Positions 1 to 9,445 of a DNA stretch of 60,176 bases are shown here, one piece after another. Numbering within the stretch: position 1 is the first letter of the stretch; each line of letters begins with the position of its first letter. Location: NCBI GenBank assembly GCA_034437795.1, contig DAOTTI010000273.1:1-60176 (forward strand), given 5' to 3'. Under the pieces are notes generated by a model. That model was not told where the DNA came from, did no database searches, and saw only the letters and a program-made list of their open reading frames with translations. This stretch comes from DAOTTI01 sp034437795 (GTDB lineage Bacteria > Chloroflexota > UBA11872 > UBA12225). Both the position numbers and the translations under genes were made by a program.

Positions 1-842
1 CGCCGGTCGGCCGCGTGGTCGCGAGCGAGGTATAGCTCCACGGCCTTCAGCAGGCCGCAGATCTCTTCCTTGCCGACCTTCATCGGCCGGCCGATGGAGG
101 CATGCGGGGTGCACTTGAGGCGGCAGGCCTCGATCAGGCCGGCCTTGCCCAGGATCAGGCCGGACGATTGCGGCCCGCGCAGGCCCTTGCCGCCGGAGAA
201 GACCACCAGGTCAGCCCCGAGCTCATTGAAGAGGCGCAGGTGCTCCGGCGGCGGCAGCTCGGCGGCGGCGTCGACGATCACGGGGACGGCTCGAGCGTGG
301 GCGATCGCGACGACCTCGGCCAGGCTGGTGCGGGTAGGAAAGCGGGCGTGGCCGGGCAGGTCGCCGGCGCAGAAAGTGACCGCCGCCGTGTGCTCCGAGA
401 TGGCCGCGGCGAACTCGCCGGGCGTGGCGCCTTCCGGCCCGCCGATGACCACCAGCCGCGGGCCGGCATTGCGGTAACCCTGGGCGTAGCCGGTGACGTG
501 CGTCCTCTGGATCACCACCTGGTCCTTCGCCCCCGGCCAATCCAGGTGAGGCAGCGCCCTGATCTTCGCCGGGTCGGTGCCCGCCACGCAGGCCGCGGTG
601 GAGACCGCCAGGCCGGCGGCGGCGCCGCTGACGATGGCTGCGTCTTCGATAGCGGGCGAGCCGATCAGCTGGGCGATTCGCCGCCCGGCGGCCTGGAGCA
701 GCGCCGGCAGCTCGACGTAGGCCCGCGCCGCCTGCGCCATGGCCGCCACCACCTCCGGCGGCATCAGGCTACCGCCCAGCCGCGTCTTCATTCCGTCCGC
801 GTTGATGAGGGTGCGTACGCCAAGCTCACGATACAGATCCAT
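1..842 (-). CDS. SelA-like PLP-dependent enzyme (partial, 3' end outside window)
   Basis: This open frame on the minus strand starts at ATG 842 and runs off the left edge of the window without a stop, so only the first ~280 residues are visible. It reads as a fold-type I PLP enzyme of the SelA / D-glucosaminate-6-phosphate ammonia-lyase-like group. The N-terminus (MDLYRELGVRTLINADG) is typical of that group, there is a glycine-rich VSGAAAG stretch, and FSGGKGLRGPQSSG carries the lysine expected to bind PLP. Members act on amino sugars, sugar acids or related amines; the true selenocysteine synthase role is unlikely because no selA context (selB, tRNA-Sec) is present. It is divergent from the TIM-barrel-like gene at 996, with a 150-base shared control region. 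The exact substrate is not known. Confidence 0.8.
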   Translation of the reverse strand, partial: MDLYRELGVRTLINADGMKTRLGGSLMPPEVVAAMAQAARAYVELPALLQAAGRRIAQLIGSPAIEDAAIVSGAAAGLAVSTAACVAGTDPAKIRALPHLDWPGAKDQVVIQRTHVTGYAQGYRNAGPRLVVIGGPEGATPGEFAAAISEHTAAVTFCAGDLPGHARFPTRTSLAEVVAIAHARAVPVIVDAAAELPPPEHLRLFNELGADLVVFSGGKGLRGPQSSGLILGKAGLIEACRLKCTPHASIGRPMKVGKEEICGLLKAVELYLARDHAADR

Positions 843-995
843 CGGTAATGTGGTGTCCTTCTGTGATGTGGTGACCTTTCCCGCAGCCATGGTAAGTTGA
901 ATGGCAATTCTGGTCAACCCCCGTTATTTGGAACTTGGAGCATGGAGGGAGCCGTGGTTGCAACTCCGGCCGGCATACCAGGTACAGCAGGCGCA

Positions 996-2486
996 ATGGA
1001 AGCGTTCGTCGGCATCCAGATTGGCGGGATCTCGTTCCTGGACGAGGGCACCGAGCAGGTGCTGGACATCCTTCAGGAGAAGGGCGCGGTCAACACGCTC
1101 ATTCTCTGCACGCATGGGTTCTCCCGCGGGGTCATCGGCCGGCAGCTCCCAGGCCAGCCGTGGCCTGACCACGGCAAGCAGGAGCGAGACACGGCCATCG
1201 GCGGCTCCTACATTACCGTCCATCCCGAGTATTACCGCGAGACCTGTCTGCCGCCCTTCCGCGCGCCCGACCCGGAGTTCGAGGGCGTGGACATCCTGGC
1301 CGAGGTGCTGCCCGCGGCGCACCGGCGCGGGATGCGGGTCTACGCTTGGATCTATGAGAACCCGGCGGGGAAGCAGCCGGAGGTAATCCCCAACTGGACC
1401 AAGGTATCACAGGTGGACTGCTTTGGCCGGCGCCATCGCGACCCCTGCTTCTGGAACCCGAACTACCGTCACTGGTGGCTGGGCATTCTGGAGGACCATC
1501 TGAAGAGCTATGACATTGATGGCGTCCAGTACGGCTCCGAGCGCCGTGGCCCGCTGGTCACGGTACTCCAGCACGGCCGGGGCCGCCGCCCGCCGGTGAG
1601 GCGCCCCACGCCGCCAGGCGTCCCACCAGGCACTCAGGCCAGCGCCAGTGGCAGTGAGGCCGCGCTCATGGCCGGCGAAGGGGTGCCGTACTGCTTCTGC
1701 CCATTCTGCCGCGCCGAGGGGCGTGCCCGCGGGATCGACCCCGAACGCGCCGCTGAGGGCTACCGGCGGCTCTACGCCTTCGCCACGCGCGTCGACTTGG
1801 GCGAGCAGCCGGTGGACGGCGCCTTTGTCACCTTCTGGCGCATCCTGCTGCGCTTCCCCGAGATCTTAGCCTGGGAGCAGCTCTGGCACGACGGCTTCGA
1901 GGGACTGCGCAAGGAGCTCTATGGCGCCGCCCGCGCCATTGCGCCGGACAAGCCCATCGGCTGGCACGTCTGGCATCAGAACTCCTTCTCGCCCATCTAC
2001 CGCGCGGAGAACGTCTTCCAGGAGATGTGGCGTTACTCCGGCTACCTCAAGCCGGTGGTCTATCACAACTGCGCCGGCCCGCGTTTCCACGCCTACGTCC
2101 ACCACCTGCACCGGACCATCCTGGCCGACGTGGAGCCGGACGTGGCCTACGCATTCCTGAGCGACGTGCTCCACTACGACGAGGCTCCGCTGGAGGACCT
2201 GCCCGCTCGTGGCTTCTCCGGCGAGTACGTGCGGCGCGAGACCGCCCGCTGCGTAGCCGCTGTGCGCGAGGGTGGCGGCGAGGTGCCCGTGTATCCGGGC
2301 ATCGACATTGACATCCCTACCGGCGCGGGGCAGAAGAAGACGCAGCCGGAGGACGTGCGGGCCGGCATCGCCGGCGCGTTCGCGGGCGGGGCCAGCGGCG
2401 TGATCCTCTCCCGCAAGTACTCTGAGATGTGGCTACGCAACCTCCAGGCGGCAGGAGACACGTTGCGGGAGCTAGGAAAGGCTTGA
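996..2486 (+). CDS. TIM-barrel-like protein of unknown function (glycosidase-like), paralogue of 10538-11950
   Basis: I do not recognise a named family. The protein is about 496 residues with no signal peptide. It is clearly paralogous to the product of 10538-11950: both share IQIG.ISF.DEG near the N-terminus, GRQ(L/V)PGQP(W/F)PDHG, a CFC..C cysteine motif, PERA, VTFWRILL, YNNCAGPRFHA or YHNCAGPRFHA, YPGIDIDIPT and VLSRKYSEM near the C-terminus. Conserved acidic and aromatic residues scattered through alternating strands suggest a TIM-barrel hydrolase. This copy has an extra Pro/Arg-rich insertion of about 30 residues just before the cysteine motif. The start at 996 is chosen because homology begins there; the frame is open upstream to 897 but that part has no counterpart in the paralogue. 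Confidence 0.7.
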   Translation: MEAFVGIQIGGISFLDEGTEQVLDILQEKGAVNTLILCTHGFSRGVIGRQLPGQPWPDHGKQERDTAIGGSYITVHPEYYRETCLPPFRAPDPEFEGVDILAEVLPAAHRRGMRVYAWIYENPAGKQPEVIPNWTKVSQVDCFGRRHRDPCFWNPNYRHWWLGILEDHLKSYDIDGVQYGSERRGPLVTVLQHGRGRRPPVRRPTPPGVPPGTQASASGSEAALMAGEGVPYCFCPFCRAEGRARGIDPERAAEGYRRLYAFATRVDLGEQPVDGAFVTFWRILLRFPEILAWEQLWHDGFEGLRKELYGAARAIAPDKPIGWHVWHQNSFSPIYRAENVFQEMWRYSGYLKPVVYHNCAGPRFHAYVHHLHRTILADVEPDVAYAFLSDVLHYDEAPLEDLPARGFSGEYVRRETARCVAAVREGGGEVPVYPGIDIDIPTGAGQKKTQPEDVRAGIAGAFAGGASGVILSRKYSEMWLRNLQAAGDTLRELGKA

Positions 2487-2802
2487 ACCGGCCGGAGCCT
2501 GCCAGGAAGGCTGGCGGCGGGCGAGGAAGGCTGGCGAGCGAGCGGCCTCGTTCACCGGCCGCGCTCCAGGAAATCCATCCACGTCCAGCCGCCATCCGGC
2601 TGCTGCTCCTGCGGTGAGCAAGTGACGGCGGGCGATCGATCTCGCTGCCATGGGGCGATTATCTCCTCGACCACGGTTCGAGCTGTTCGAGGCGCTTGAT
2701 TTCTTGCTGGACGGGCAACATAATGCCGCTAGCGCCGATCGGGAGTCCAGCTCGAACAGAGCTATTGCGGAGGCACACGATGACTCGACAGGAGGTAGAT
2801 CC

Positions 2803-4305
2803 GTGAGCAGCCGGCGGCGATTGATGGTGGTGAGCGGACTGGCGGCGCTGGCGGCCGCGGTGCCGCCCCGAAGGCCGACCGGGGGCGGCTGGTGGCCCGG
2901 TCCAGGCAGGCATCCAGGCGGGACAGCGGCGCTGCCCACCGTGCCGGCGGACTTACCCTGGCGCCTGCTGGTTGACCGGATCAAAGCCGGCGGCCCAAAC
3001 CCGCGGCTGGGGCTGGTGCAAGCGCAGCACATCTTTGGGCGCGTGACCTCGAGCCAGCAGCTCATCCGTGGCGGCCTGGTGCGAGTGCGGATCCCCGCCA
3101 GTCTCATTCGACTCGGCGACGAAGGCTGGCGACGCGACCGCTTCGAGGATGGCTGGTGGATGGACATCATGCGCCGGTTGGGCGTGCCGTTCAAGGCGGT
3201 GGTGGAGCTCTGGCCGCGCTTCACCGACGAGCAGCATGCCGCCCACGCCGCGCGCCTGGTGCAGCGGGCGAACCCCGACGTGGTGATCATCGGGAACGAG
3301 CTCAATCTGGTCCACCGCCGGCCGGGGATCGATTGGGCGGCCGAGATCGAGCGCTACCTGAACCGTTACGAGGCGATCCACGGGGCGGTGCGCTCCGCTT
3401 CGCCGGCCACGCGCATCCAGCTCTACGGCGAGGCGTACGACGGCGATCCTTCCGACCAGGACGCCTTTCTGCGCCATGTGCTGGCCGCCATGCGCTGGCG
3501 AGGCCTGCCGCCGCCTGATCTGGCCGGCATCCACATCTACGACCGTGCGTCCGTTATCCCGCAGCGGGTGGCTGGCTACCGGCGGCTGCTGGCCGACTTC
3601 GGACTGCATATCCCCGTCTCGGTGGAAGAGCTGGGCGCGCGGCGCGGGGTCATCGACGACCTTGAGGCGCGGCGCCTCGCGGAGCATCCGGCCGAGCACG
3701 GGCCCGCCCACGGTACGGCGTCGCACCGCGCGGACCAGGGGCGGCGCGGGAGCCCCGCTGGGGACGCCAGGGGACCGGAAGCCCCGGGTGGCTACCGGAA
3801 CCGCCTGGAGGAGCTGCGCGCGCTGGGCTGGCTCACGGAAGACGAGCACGCCGAACTGGTGGCCCAGCAGCTAGCGACGGCGGCAGCTAGCGCCGACCAG
3901 GCGCAGATCTTCTGCGCCATCGACTTCGACGCTGAGCTTGCTGAGCGCCGCGGACTGGTGAGCAACATCTATGACCGCGCCCGGCCGGCGCTCAAGAGCT
4001 TCCGGTTCCTGCAGCGCCTGCTCAACGACCCGGCCGAGGTGCGCCTCACGCCGGCGGCCGAGAACGGTGGGGTCACCAGCGTGGAGGTGGTGCGGCGCGA
4101 CGGCCTGGGGGCAAGCATCCACTGGAGCACGCCGGTTGGCGATGAGGCGCTGGCCCCGGCTAGGTCGCTGGCTGTTCCCGCCTATACCTTCGTCTGCGAC
4201 GCGCAGGGGCGGCTGGTCGAGGCGCCGGCGCCGGTGGCGCGGACGATCCAGCTTCCGGCCGCCAGCAGCGCGGAGGCCGGTGGCGCAGTGCGTATCCTCA
4301 TCTGA
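2803..4305 (+). CDS. Secreted glycoside-hydrolase-like TIM-barrel protein
   Basis: The GTG at 2803 is preceded by a strong AGGAGGT Shine-Dalgarno, which decides this start over longer in-frame options. The ~500-residue product begins with SSRRRL and a hydrophobic stretch, consistent with a Tat or Sec signal. The body resembles clan GH-A hydrolases: a GNELN motif places a candidate acid/base at Glu166, and SVEELG places a candidate nucleophile at Glu275/276, about 110 residues later as expected in that clan. A low-complexity Ala/Gly/Pro-rich loop of about 40 residues follows around residues 290-330. The C-terminal ~80 residues look like a small beta domain. It lies downstream of the unknown TIM-barrel-like gene and probably belongs to the same catabolic region. 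The substrate is not predictable. Confidence 0.65.
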   Translation: MSSRRRLMVVSGLAALAAAVPPRRPTGGGWWPGPGRHPGGTAALPTVPADLPWRLLVDRIKAGGPNPRLGLVQAQHIFGRVTSSQQLIRGGLVRVRIPASLIRLGDEGWRRDRFEDGWWMDIMRRLGVPFKAVVELWPRFTDEQHAAHAARLVQRANPDVVIIGNELNLVHRRPGIDWAAEIERYLNRYEAIHGAVRSASPATRIQLYGEAYDGDPSDQDAFLRHVLAAMRWRGLPPPDLAGIHIYDRASVIPQRVAGYRRLLADFGLHIPVSVEELGARRGVIDDLEARRLAEHPAEHGPAHGTASHRADQGRRGSPAGDARGPEAPGGYRNRLEELRALGWLTEDEHAELVAQQLATAAASADQAQIFCAIDFDAELAERRGLVSNIYDRARPALKSFRFLQRLLNDPAEVRLTPAAENGGVTSVEVVRRDGLGASIHWSTPVGDEALAPARSLAVPAYTFVCDAQGRLVEAPAPVARTIQLPAASSAEAGGAVRILI

Positions 4306-4460
4306 ACGTGTGATCGGGCGCCGGCACGTTCTTCGATGTGTAGCGTTCAATCCACCGCGCCGGTGCCGGTGCACATCGTCATCTGGTCGGGCGCCGGAAC
4401 GTCCGTCGCCACGTCCGGTTGAGCGGCTCCGACGGCGGTTGCCGCCAAGGCTGGAACGGG

Positions 4461-4572
4461 AGCGAGGCACGACATGACGCTGCGACAACCTCAACTTGAC
4501 GTGCGAGCGGTCGAACGTGCAGCCGATGACCGCGTGGAGCGAGGCACGAGATGACGCTGCGACAACCTCAAC
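4461..4572 (+). repeat. 36-bp direct repeat, two copies 76 bp apart
   Basis: Copies at 4461-4496 and 4537-4572 differ by one base. Each contains an ATG followed by the same seven codons (MTLRQPQ). The second copy holds the start of the HTH gene at 4551, so the 5' end of that gene has been duplicated. Confidence 0.85.
4475..4555 (+). CDS. 26-codon ORF overlapping the start of the HTH gene
   Basis: ATG 4475 lies in the upstream copy of the direct repeat. The frame encodes 26 residues beginning MTLRQPQ and stops at TGA 4553-4555, overlapping the ATG of the next frame (4551) as ATGA. This could be a coupled leader peptide or simply a relic of the duplication. Nothing else supports expression. 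Confidence 0.25.
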
Positions 4573-4905
4573 CCACCGAAAAGCGGCCCGCGGATGGCCC
4601 GCGCCGGCCGGACGCCGGGCGCTACTTTCTCTCCGACCACGTGCTGGTGGCGCTCGTCGATGACCTCTTTGAGCTCTCCCACCGACTGGAAGCCCTGTGG
4701 GCTCAGCTCAAGCAGGGCGGCGGCCCGGCGCGAGTGGCTGTCGCTGGAAGACGCGGCAGCCAGCGTGGGGCTAGCCCCAGGCACGCTGCGCGTCCAGGCT
4801 CGGCGGGGGCGTCTGCCGGCAGTGACGCCGAGCATGCGGTGGGTTACGACGTGGCCGTGGCTGAGGGCGTACCTGGCGAGCCCCCGCGATAACGCCCCGC
4901 TATAA
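4551..4905 (+). pseudogene. Helix-turn-helix (excisionase/MerR-like) gene split by a frameshift
   Basis: Two overlapping frames together make one plausible small DNA-binding protein of about 118 residues. The first frame (from ATG 4551) gives an N-terminal helix with YFLSDHVLVALVDDLFELSH. The second frame, from about 4725 to 4905, gives EWLSLEDAAASVGLAP, TLRVQARRGRLPAV and WLRAYL, the usual layout of an excisionase-type winged HTH. Joining them needs a skip of one base in the GC-rich stretch around 4715-4732. It may be a decayed gene, a sequencing error in a GC run, or a programmed shift. Neither frame alone contains both parts. Confidence 0.6.
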
Positions 4906-5004
4906 CGCCAAAGAGGTGGCGTTCCCCAACGGCACCGATCAGCCTCGTAGCTGACCGCTTGCCTGCGTTTGCCGCACCGGCAGCGGACGGTGTCGTAACT
5001 CGCG

Positions 5005-6300
5005 TTAGCCCTTCTTTTTCCAGCCCAGCTCGCGGATCTTATTGTCCACGCCCTGGCAGCCCTGGTCCAGGAACTCCCGCGCCTTGATCTCGTTGCGCAT
5101 AAAGCGCAGCGCTGGGTCGCGCGTGAACCAGTACTTAAACTCGTCGGCGATGGGGTTATTTGCCAGCGGCACGTCGTAGTTGAGGCCGTCGGGGATCAGC
5201 TTCCAGTTCTTGTCCTTGAAGGGCCCTTCCTTGAACACGGGATCGCCCGCTGCCTTGAGCGCCGGCACACCATACCCGCTCCGGCCCAGGTGCACCTGCG
5301 CCTTTAGCTCCAGCAGCCACTTCAGCAGGTCGAAGGCGGCGTCTGGCTGCTTGGTTGACTTGGGGATGGCAAAGGTGCGGACGTAGCCCTCCTGGAAGGT
5401 GGCCTTCTTCGACTTGGGCGTGGGCATCAGGTCCCACTGCACCTCCGGCGGCTGGCGCGTGCCAAAGCCGGGATCGCCCCAGTTCATCGCCAGGCGGCCG
5501 CCGGCGAAGAGCTGGCTGGCGTTCTGGCCGGGCGGCAGCGCCAGGCGGTGGACGTGCATCAGATCCTGCACTTCCTGGAGGATCTCTGCCGCCTCCCTGG
5601 AGTTCCAGACGCACCTGGTCTCATCGGCGTTGTACTGGCGTCCCCCGTTGCCCCACACCAGGGGCGTCAGATAGTTGACGGGGAAGGCCACGCCGTAGAT
5701 CTCCTGACCCGGTGGCGCGTTGGGCGTGGACAGCTTGCGTAGGGCGTCGATGAAGGCCGGCCACTCCCAGGCCCTGGCCCACTCGGTCGGGGCAGTGATG
5801 CCGGCCCTGGCAAAGAGCGATTTGTTGTAGACAAAGAGGTTGACGCCAAAGTGGGGCTGCAAGCTGAACAGCTTGCCGTCCACGGCCATCGCCGTCCACT
5901 CCAGGGGGAAGTAGGCCTCCCGCTTCATGGACCGGTTCACGTAGGGGTCGAGGTGCAGCAGCTTACCCTGGCTGCCCCAGTAGTAGACGGAATCGTCGTT
6001 CACGCGCGAGACGTCCGGGGCGGAGTCCGCCACCAGGAGGGCGTTCACCTTGTCCCAGCCGCCTTCGCTGATCACCTCCAACTCTACCTTTACATTCGGC
6101 CGCTCCTCCATGTAGGCCGGCAGGAGGGGCTCGAACATGGGCACCTCGCCTGCGCCGGAGCTAGCCAGGAAGCGCAGGCTCGCCGGGGGCGCCGTCTTGG
6201 CGGCTCCCGTCCCGCCGGCGGCGCCGCAGCCTGCCAGCCACCCCGCACCAAGGGGCGCCATCCCTAGCGCGCGTCTTCGCGTTGCCATCCAGCTGCCCAT
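5005..6300 (-). CDS. Extracellular sugar-type solute-binding lipoprotein (ABC transporter, family 1)
   Basis: The product is about 431 residues. The start at 6300 is set by AAGGAG six bases upstream. The N-terminus has ATRRRALG and a lipobox WLAGC (Cys25), so it should be exported and lipid-anchored. The body has family 1 binding-protein features: SGAGEVPMFEPLLPAYME, DSAPDVSRVND, a central hinge with YGVAFPVNYLTPLVWGN, and a C-terminal FDLLKWLLE helix. It would deliver a sugar or oligosaccharide to a permease. It is the last gene of a minus-strand run of three such proteins plus a PhnD-like one, and no permease or ATPase gene lies anywhere in this window, so it must share components encoded elsewhere. 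Confidence 0.85.
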   Translation of the reverse strand: MGSWMATRRRALGMAPLGAGWLAGCGAAGGTGAAKTAPPASLRFLASSGAGEVPMFEPLLPAYMEERPNVKVELEVISEGGWDKVNALLVADSAPDVSRVNDDSVYYWGSQGKLLHLDPYVNRSMKREAYFPLEWTAMAVDGKLFSLQPHFGVNLFVYNKSLFARAGITAPTEWARAWEWPAFIDALRKLSTPNAPPGQEIYGVAFPVNYLTPLVWGNGGRQYNADETRCVWNSREAAEILQEVQDLMHVHRLALPPGQNASQLFAGGRLAMNWGDPGFGTRQPPEVQWDLMPTPKSKKATFQEGYVRTFAIPKSTKQPDAAFDLLKWLLELKAQVHLGRSGYGVPALKAAGDPVFKEGPFKDKNWKLIPDGLNYDVPLANNPIADEFKYWFTRDPALRFMRNEIKAREFLDQGCQGVDNKIRELGWKKKG

Positions 6301-6321
6301 GGGAAGCTCCTTATATGCAAG

Positions 6322-6378
6322 GCGTAAAGCATATGCGTAACGAGTGGGTTCCGCCCCATTACGCATTACGTCTTACGC
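6322..6378. repeat. Imperfect inverted repeat built of GCGTAA/TTACGC words
   Basis: The spacer between two solute-binding genes holds GCGTAA-type words on the left (6322-6347) and CCATTACGCATTACG plus TTACGC on the right (6356-6378) that can fold into an imperfect hairpin. The same word type recurs at 10430-10530. It could act as an intercistronic processing or attenuation structure. Confidence 0.5.
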
Positions 6379-6392
6379 TATCCGTATTAGTT

Positions 6393-7769
6393 TTACCCCA
6401 GCGTCGGCTCCTGGCCGGTCTGGAGCAGATGGTTGACCTGCTGGTCGATCTGGGCGACCGCCTGCACCGGCGGCAGGCCCTCGTCCATCATCTTCCGCCA
6501 CCAGAACCGCCAGATCCGGTCCGTCCCATCCCAGTACTCGGTGATTGGCTGGTACTTCTGGTAGGACAGCCCTTCGATCCAGATCGACTCGTCTTGCACC
6601 GTCTTGGGATCGTTGAACACCTCTGACTTGAGCACGGACAGCCGGCAGGGCATGGAGCGCCCCAGGCGCGCCCACTCCTTCTGCCCGTCGGCGGAGATGA
6701 TGAACTTGGTGAGCTGCCAGGCCGCCTCGGCCGCCCTGGTGCCGGCGCCGATGCCGAGGCCGCCCCAGGAGCAGCGGGCGGCCCGCCGGCCGGTCCTGGG
6801 GTCACGCGGGACGTGGGCCACCTCCCAGTTGTCCGGATCGTCCTTGAACTCGGCGCGCAGCGAGGCGAAGAGCGCGTACTCGATGATGGTGCCCACCACC
6901 CCCCGCGCCAGGCGCGTCTGCCGGCCCCGCACGTCCGCGAAGTCGGTCGGCATCGGCGCGACGCGATGCACGAAGCGGTAGTCCTGGATCTCTTTGAGCA
7001 CCTCCACCATGGCGGGCTGGTTGACCTCGCTCTTGCGCTTCTGTGTGTCCAGCAGCTCCAGCCCGCGCGGCACGACCCACGAGATGGCGCGCGTCCAGTC
7101 CGGCAGGAAGTCCATGCCGGCGCGGACGAGCTGCCCGCCCTCCCGCTTGGTGAGCCTTCGACAGATGTCGAGGTAGTCGGTCCAGGTCCAGCGGCCGTCG
7201 CGCGGGGGCGGCGGCAGGCCGGCTTCCTGGAACACCCGCTTGTTGTAGATGATCAGGTGGACCCCGCCGTCACGCGGGGTGCCGTAGACGCGTCCGGCCC
7301 TGGTGCCGCCGACCTTGGCCTTCTTGTCCCAGCGCCAGAAGTCGAGCTGCCCTTCCACGAAGTCGGTCGGGTTGATCTCGCGGAGGTCCCGCGTCCAGAA
7401 GTCGGTAATGTCCCGAAAGACCCCCCGCTCCACGTTTCCGTACAAGGGCTCATCGGTGGCCCGCATCACGTCCCACAGGCTATCGGCGGCGGCCAGCGAG
7501 ACGAGCTTCTCCTGGAAGTTGCTGGCCACGTGCTCGATCTCCACCTGCACCGCTGGCTGCTTGTCGCGAAAGGCCTTGACCGCGCCCTCCCAGGCCGGGA
7601 TCTCCGCCTGCGGGCCGTAGATCCCCAGGCGGATGGCGCCCGCCACCTGGCCAGGCGGCTGGCCGGCGCCGGGTGCGGGCTGGCGAGTACAGGCAGCGAC
7701 GACACCGACGCCGGCCAGCGCACCGGCGGCGCCAACAAGACGGCGGCGGGAGACGGCTGGCATGGCCAT
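6393..7769 (-). CDS. Extracellular sugar-type solute-binding lipoprotein (ABC transporter, family 1)
   Basis: The product is about 458 residues. The N-terminus MAMPAVSRRRLVG followed by a hydrophobic run and VVAACT (Cys27) fits a Tat-exported lipoprotein. ATG 7769 is used; GAAAGGA lies just upstream. Family features include AIRLGIYGPQAEIPAWEGAVKAF near the mature N-terminus, LAAADSLWDVMRATDEP, an NKRVFQEAGLP-PPR motif typical of this family, and a C-terminal AAWQLTKFI helix. It lies between two other solute-binding genes on the same strand, with gaps of about 90 and 170 bases, so co-transcription is possible. The protein is only distantly similar to its neighbours, so they are not a simple recent duplication. 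Confidence 0.85.
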   Translation of the reverse strand: MAMPAVSRRRLVGAAGALAGVGVVAACTRQPAPGAGQPPGQVAGAIRLGIYGPQAEIPAWEGAVKAFRDKQPAVQVEIEHVASNFQEKLVSLAAADSLWDVMRATDEPLYGNVERGVFRDITDFWTRDLREINPTDFVEGQLDFWRWDKKAKVGGTRAGRVYGTPRDGGVHLIIYNKRVFQEAGLPPPPRDGRWTWTDYLDICRRLTKREGGQLVRAGMDFLPDWTRAISWVVPRGLELLDTQKRKSEVNQPAMVEVLKEIQDYRFVHRVAPMPTDFADVRGRQTRLARGVVGTIIEYALFASLRAEFKDDPDNWEVAHVPRDPRTGRRAARCSWGGLGIGAGTRAAEAAWQLTKFIISADGQKEWARLGRSMPCRLSVLKSEVFNDPKTVQDESIWIEGLSYQKYQPITEYWDGTDRIWRFWWRKMMDEGLPPVQAVAQIDQQVNHLLQTGQEPTLG

Positions 7770-7941
7770 GAGCGGGCGTCCTTTCACTCTTTATCGCTTT
7801 GTCTCTTTGCCTCTTTGTCGCTGTGGTTGCGATCACCGGCGAGGTGAATGGCTGCGGGCGCTCTGGCCGAGCGCCGGCGAAGGGCAGGCGGCTCGGAGCC
7901 GGGCGCTCCGTTCCACGGCGGTCGCCGGCGAGACGGCGAGA

Positions 7942-9429
7942 TTAGAAGGCCCCGACCAGTGCGTCTTCCACCGCCTTCTTCACCCCATCCAGCGTCGTCT
8001 TCACGCTCTCCGCGCAGATGTAGGCCTTGCGCTCCAGCTCCGGACGGTAGATGTTGCGGGCGCGCTCGGTGTTGTTGGTGTAGTTCACGGCGGTATTAAA
8101 GTTCATCGACTCGACGATGAGGTTGACGCGCTCCGGCTTGTCACCGGCGGGGAGCCGGTAGAAGGGGGCCGCCGACTTGCGCACGGGGACGTAGAAGAGG
8201 GTCTCGCCGAAGACGCGGCCGCCTTCATCCGAGGCCATGTAGTTGAGCAGCTGCCAGGCGGGATCGGGGTTCTTCGCGTCCTTGGGGACGCAGTAGACGA
8301 TCAGGCTCCCTTCGGTCATGCGCTTGGCCTTCTTCGGCACGGGGGCGACGGACCAGTCGAAGTTGTCACGAATGTCGCGCCGGAAGGTGAGCAGGTTGGT
8401 CACTGGGGAGAAGATCATGCCCAGCCGGCCCTGGACAAAGAGGGTGTTGGCGCTTACGCCGGCGCCGCCTTCGCGGTGGTTGAAGGGGCGCTGCACCCGC
8501 AGCTTGCAGTCCAGGTCCACCACCTGCTGGATGGCCTCGATGCCCGCCGGGGTGGCCATGACGAAGCGCTTGCCGTCCTTGCTGTAGATCCCGTCCTCGA
8601 CGCCGAAGTTGACCAGGAACGTCTGCTCATAGCCGGTATCGTGATAGATCGAGACGCCGAACGTGGGGCGCTCGCCGGTGGGATCCTTGGTCAGCTTCTG
8701 GGCGGCAGCGATCATGTCTTCCCAGGTCCAGCCGGCGGGGTCCCACTTGTCGAAGAGCGGCGCCTGGACGCCGGCGTTCTGGAAGAGCGTCTTGTTGATG
8801 AACAGGGGCCGGGGCTGGTTGCCGGTGCTCCAGGCCCAGTACTTGCCTTCGTGGATGGGGAAGTCGTAGATGAACTCAAAGAACTCCTCGCGCCTGACCT
8901 TGTCGCGCTTGATGTAGGGCATCAGGTCCAGCAGCAGGCCGTTCACGGCGTAGGCGCGGACGTAATCGTCGTTGATGCGGTGGATGTCGCTGGGTGTGCC
9001 GGCGGCGATCAGGGCCCGCATCTTGGTCTCGTAGTCCTGCGGCGTCGGATCGACCTGGAGCCGGATGTGCGAGAACTTGGCCTGGAAGTTCTTGAGCACC
9101 GTTTCGGTCGGCGTGTTCTCGATGCTGCTCCAATCCATAAAGGTCAGTTCCTGCACGCCTCCGGTGGCGGGCGCCGGCTTCGCCTGGCCCCCTGGCGCGC
9201 AGGCGGCCGGCGCCAGCACGACCGGCGAGGCGACCCCGACTGCCGCCGCGCCGAGCGCGCGCATCACCCAGCGCCGAGACCGTTGCGGCTCCCTGTGGAG
9301 AGTGCCGGCCTCTCCTCCTGACGTTGGCGCCCCAGAGGGGCGTGGCCGATACTGCACGAGATCGAACACGTTCAGACCTCCGTTGCTCAACTGCTCCGTG
9401 GCTGTGACGTCGATGTCCCGCTCCCTCAT
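7942..9429 (-). CDS. Extracellular sugar-type solute-binding lipoprotein (ABC transporter, family 1)
   Basis: The product is about 495 residues if started at ATG 9429, just 16 bases after the stop of the upstream PhnD-like gene. An open frame reaches further upstream to 9744 but that part is antisense-type shadow of the neighbour. About 50 residues precede the export signal (RRWVMRALGAAAVGV, then APAACAPGG as lipobox), which is unusually long, so the true start may be internal. The mature part has ELTFMDWSS, a KNF..KFSHI helix, PSDIHRINDDYV, NKTLFQNAGV, and PAWQLLNYM near the C-terminus, all typical of MalE-like binding proteins. It is probably in one operon with its neighbours. The start is the least certain part. 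Confidence 0.8.
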   Translation of the reverse strand: MRERDIDVTATEQLSNGGLNVFDLVQYRPRPSGAPTSGGEAGTLHREPQRSRRWVMRALGAAAVGVASPVVLAPAACAPGGQAKPAPATGGVQELTFMDWSSIENTPTETVLKNFQAKFSHIRLQVDPTPQDYETKMRALIAAGTPSDIHRINDDYVRAYAVNGLLLDLMPYIKRDKVRREEFFEFIYDFPIHEGKYWAWSTGNQPRPLFINKTLFQNAGVQAPLFDKWDPAGWTWEDMIAAAQKLTKDPTGERPTFGVSIYHDTGYEQTFLVNFGVEDGIYSKDGKRFVMATPAGIEAIQQVVDLDCKLRVQRPFNHREGGAGVSANTLFVQGRLGMIFSPVTNLLTFRRDIRDNFDWSVAPVPKKAKRMTEGSLIVYCVPKDAKNPDPAWQLLNYMASDEGGRVFGETLFYVPVRKSAAPFYRLPAGDKPERVNLIVESMNFNTAVNYTNNTERARNIYRPELERKAYICAESVKTTLDGVKKAVEDALVGAF

Positions 9430-9445
9430 TGGGGGAGACGGGCGC

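Noticed and set aside
1..842. SelA-like protein considered as true selenocysteine synthase
   Set aside because: The sequence fits the ammonia-lyase-like branch, and no selB, selD or tRNA-Sec is in the window.
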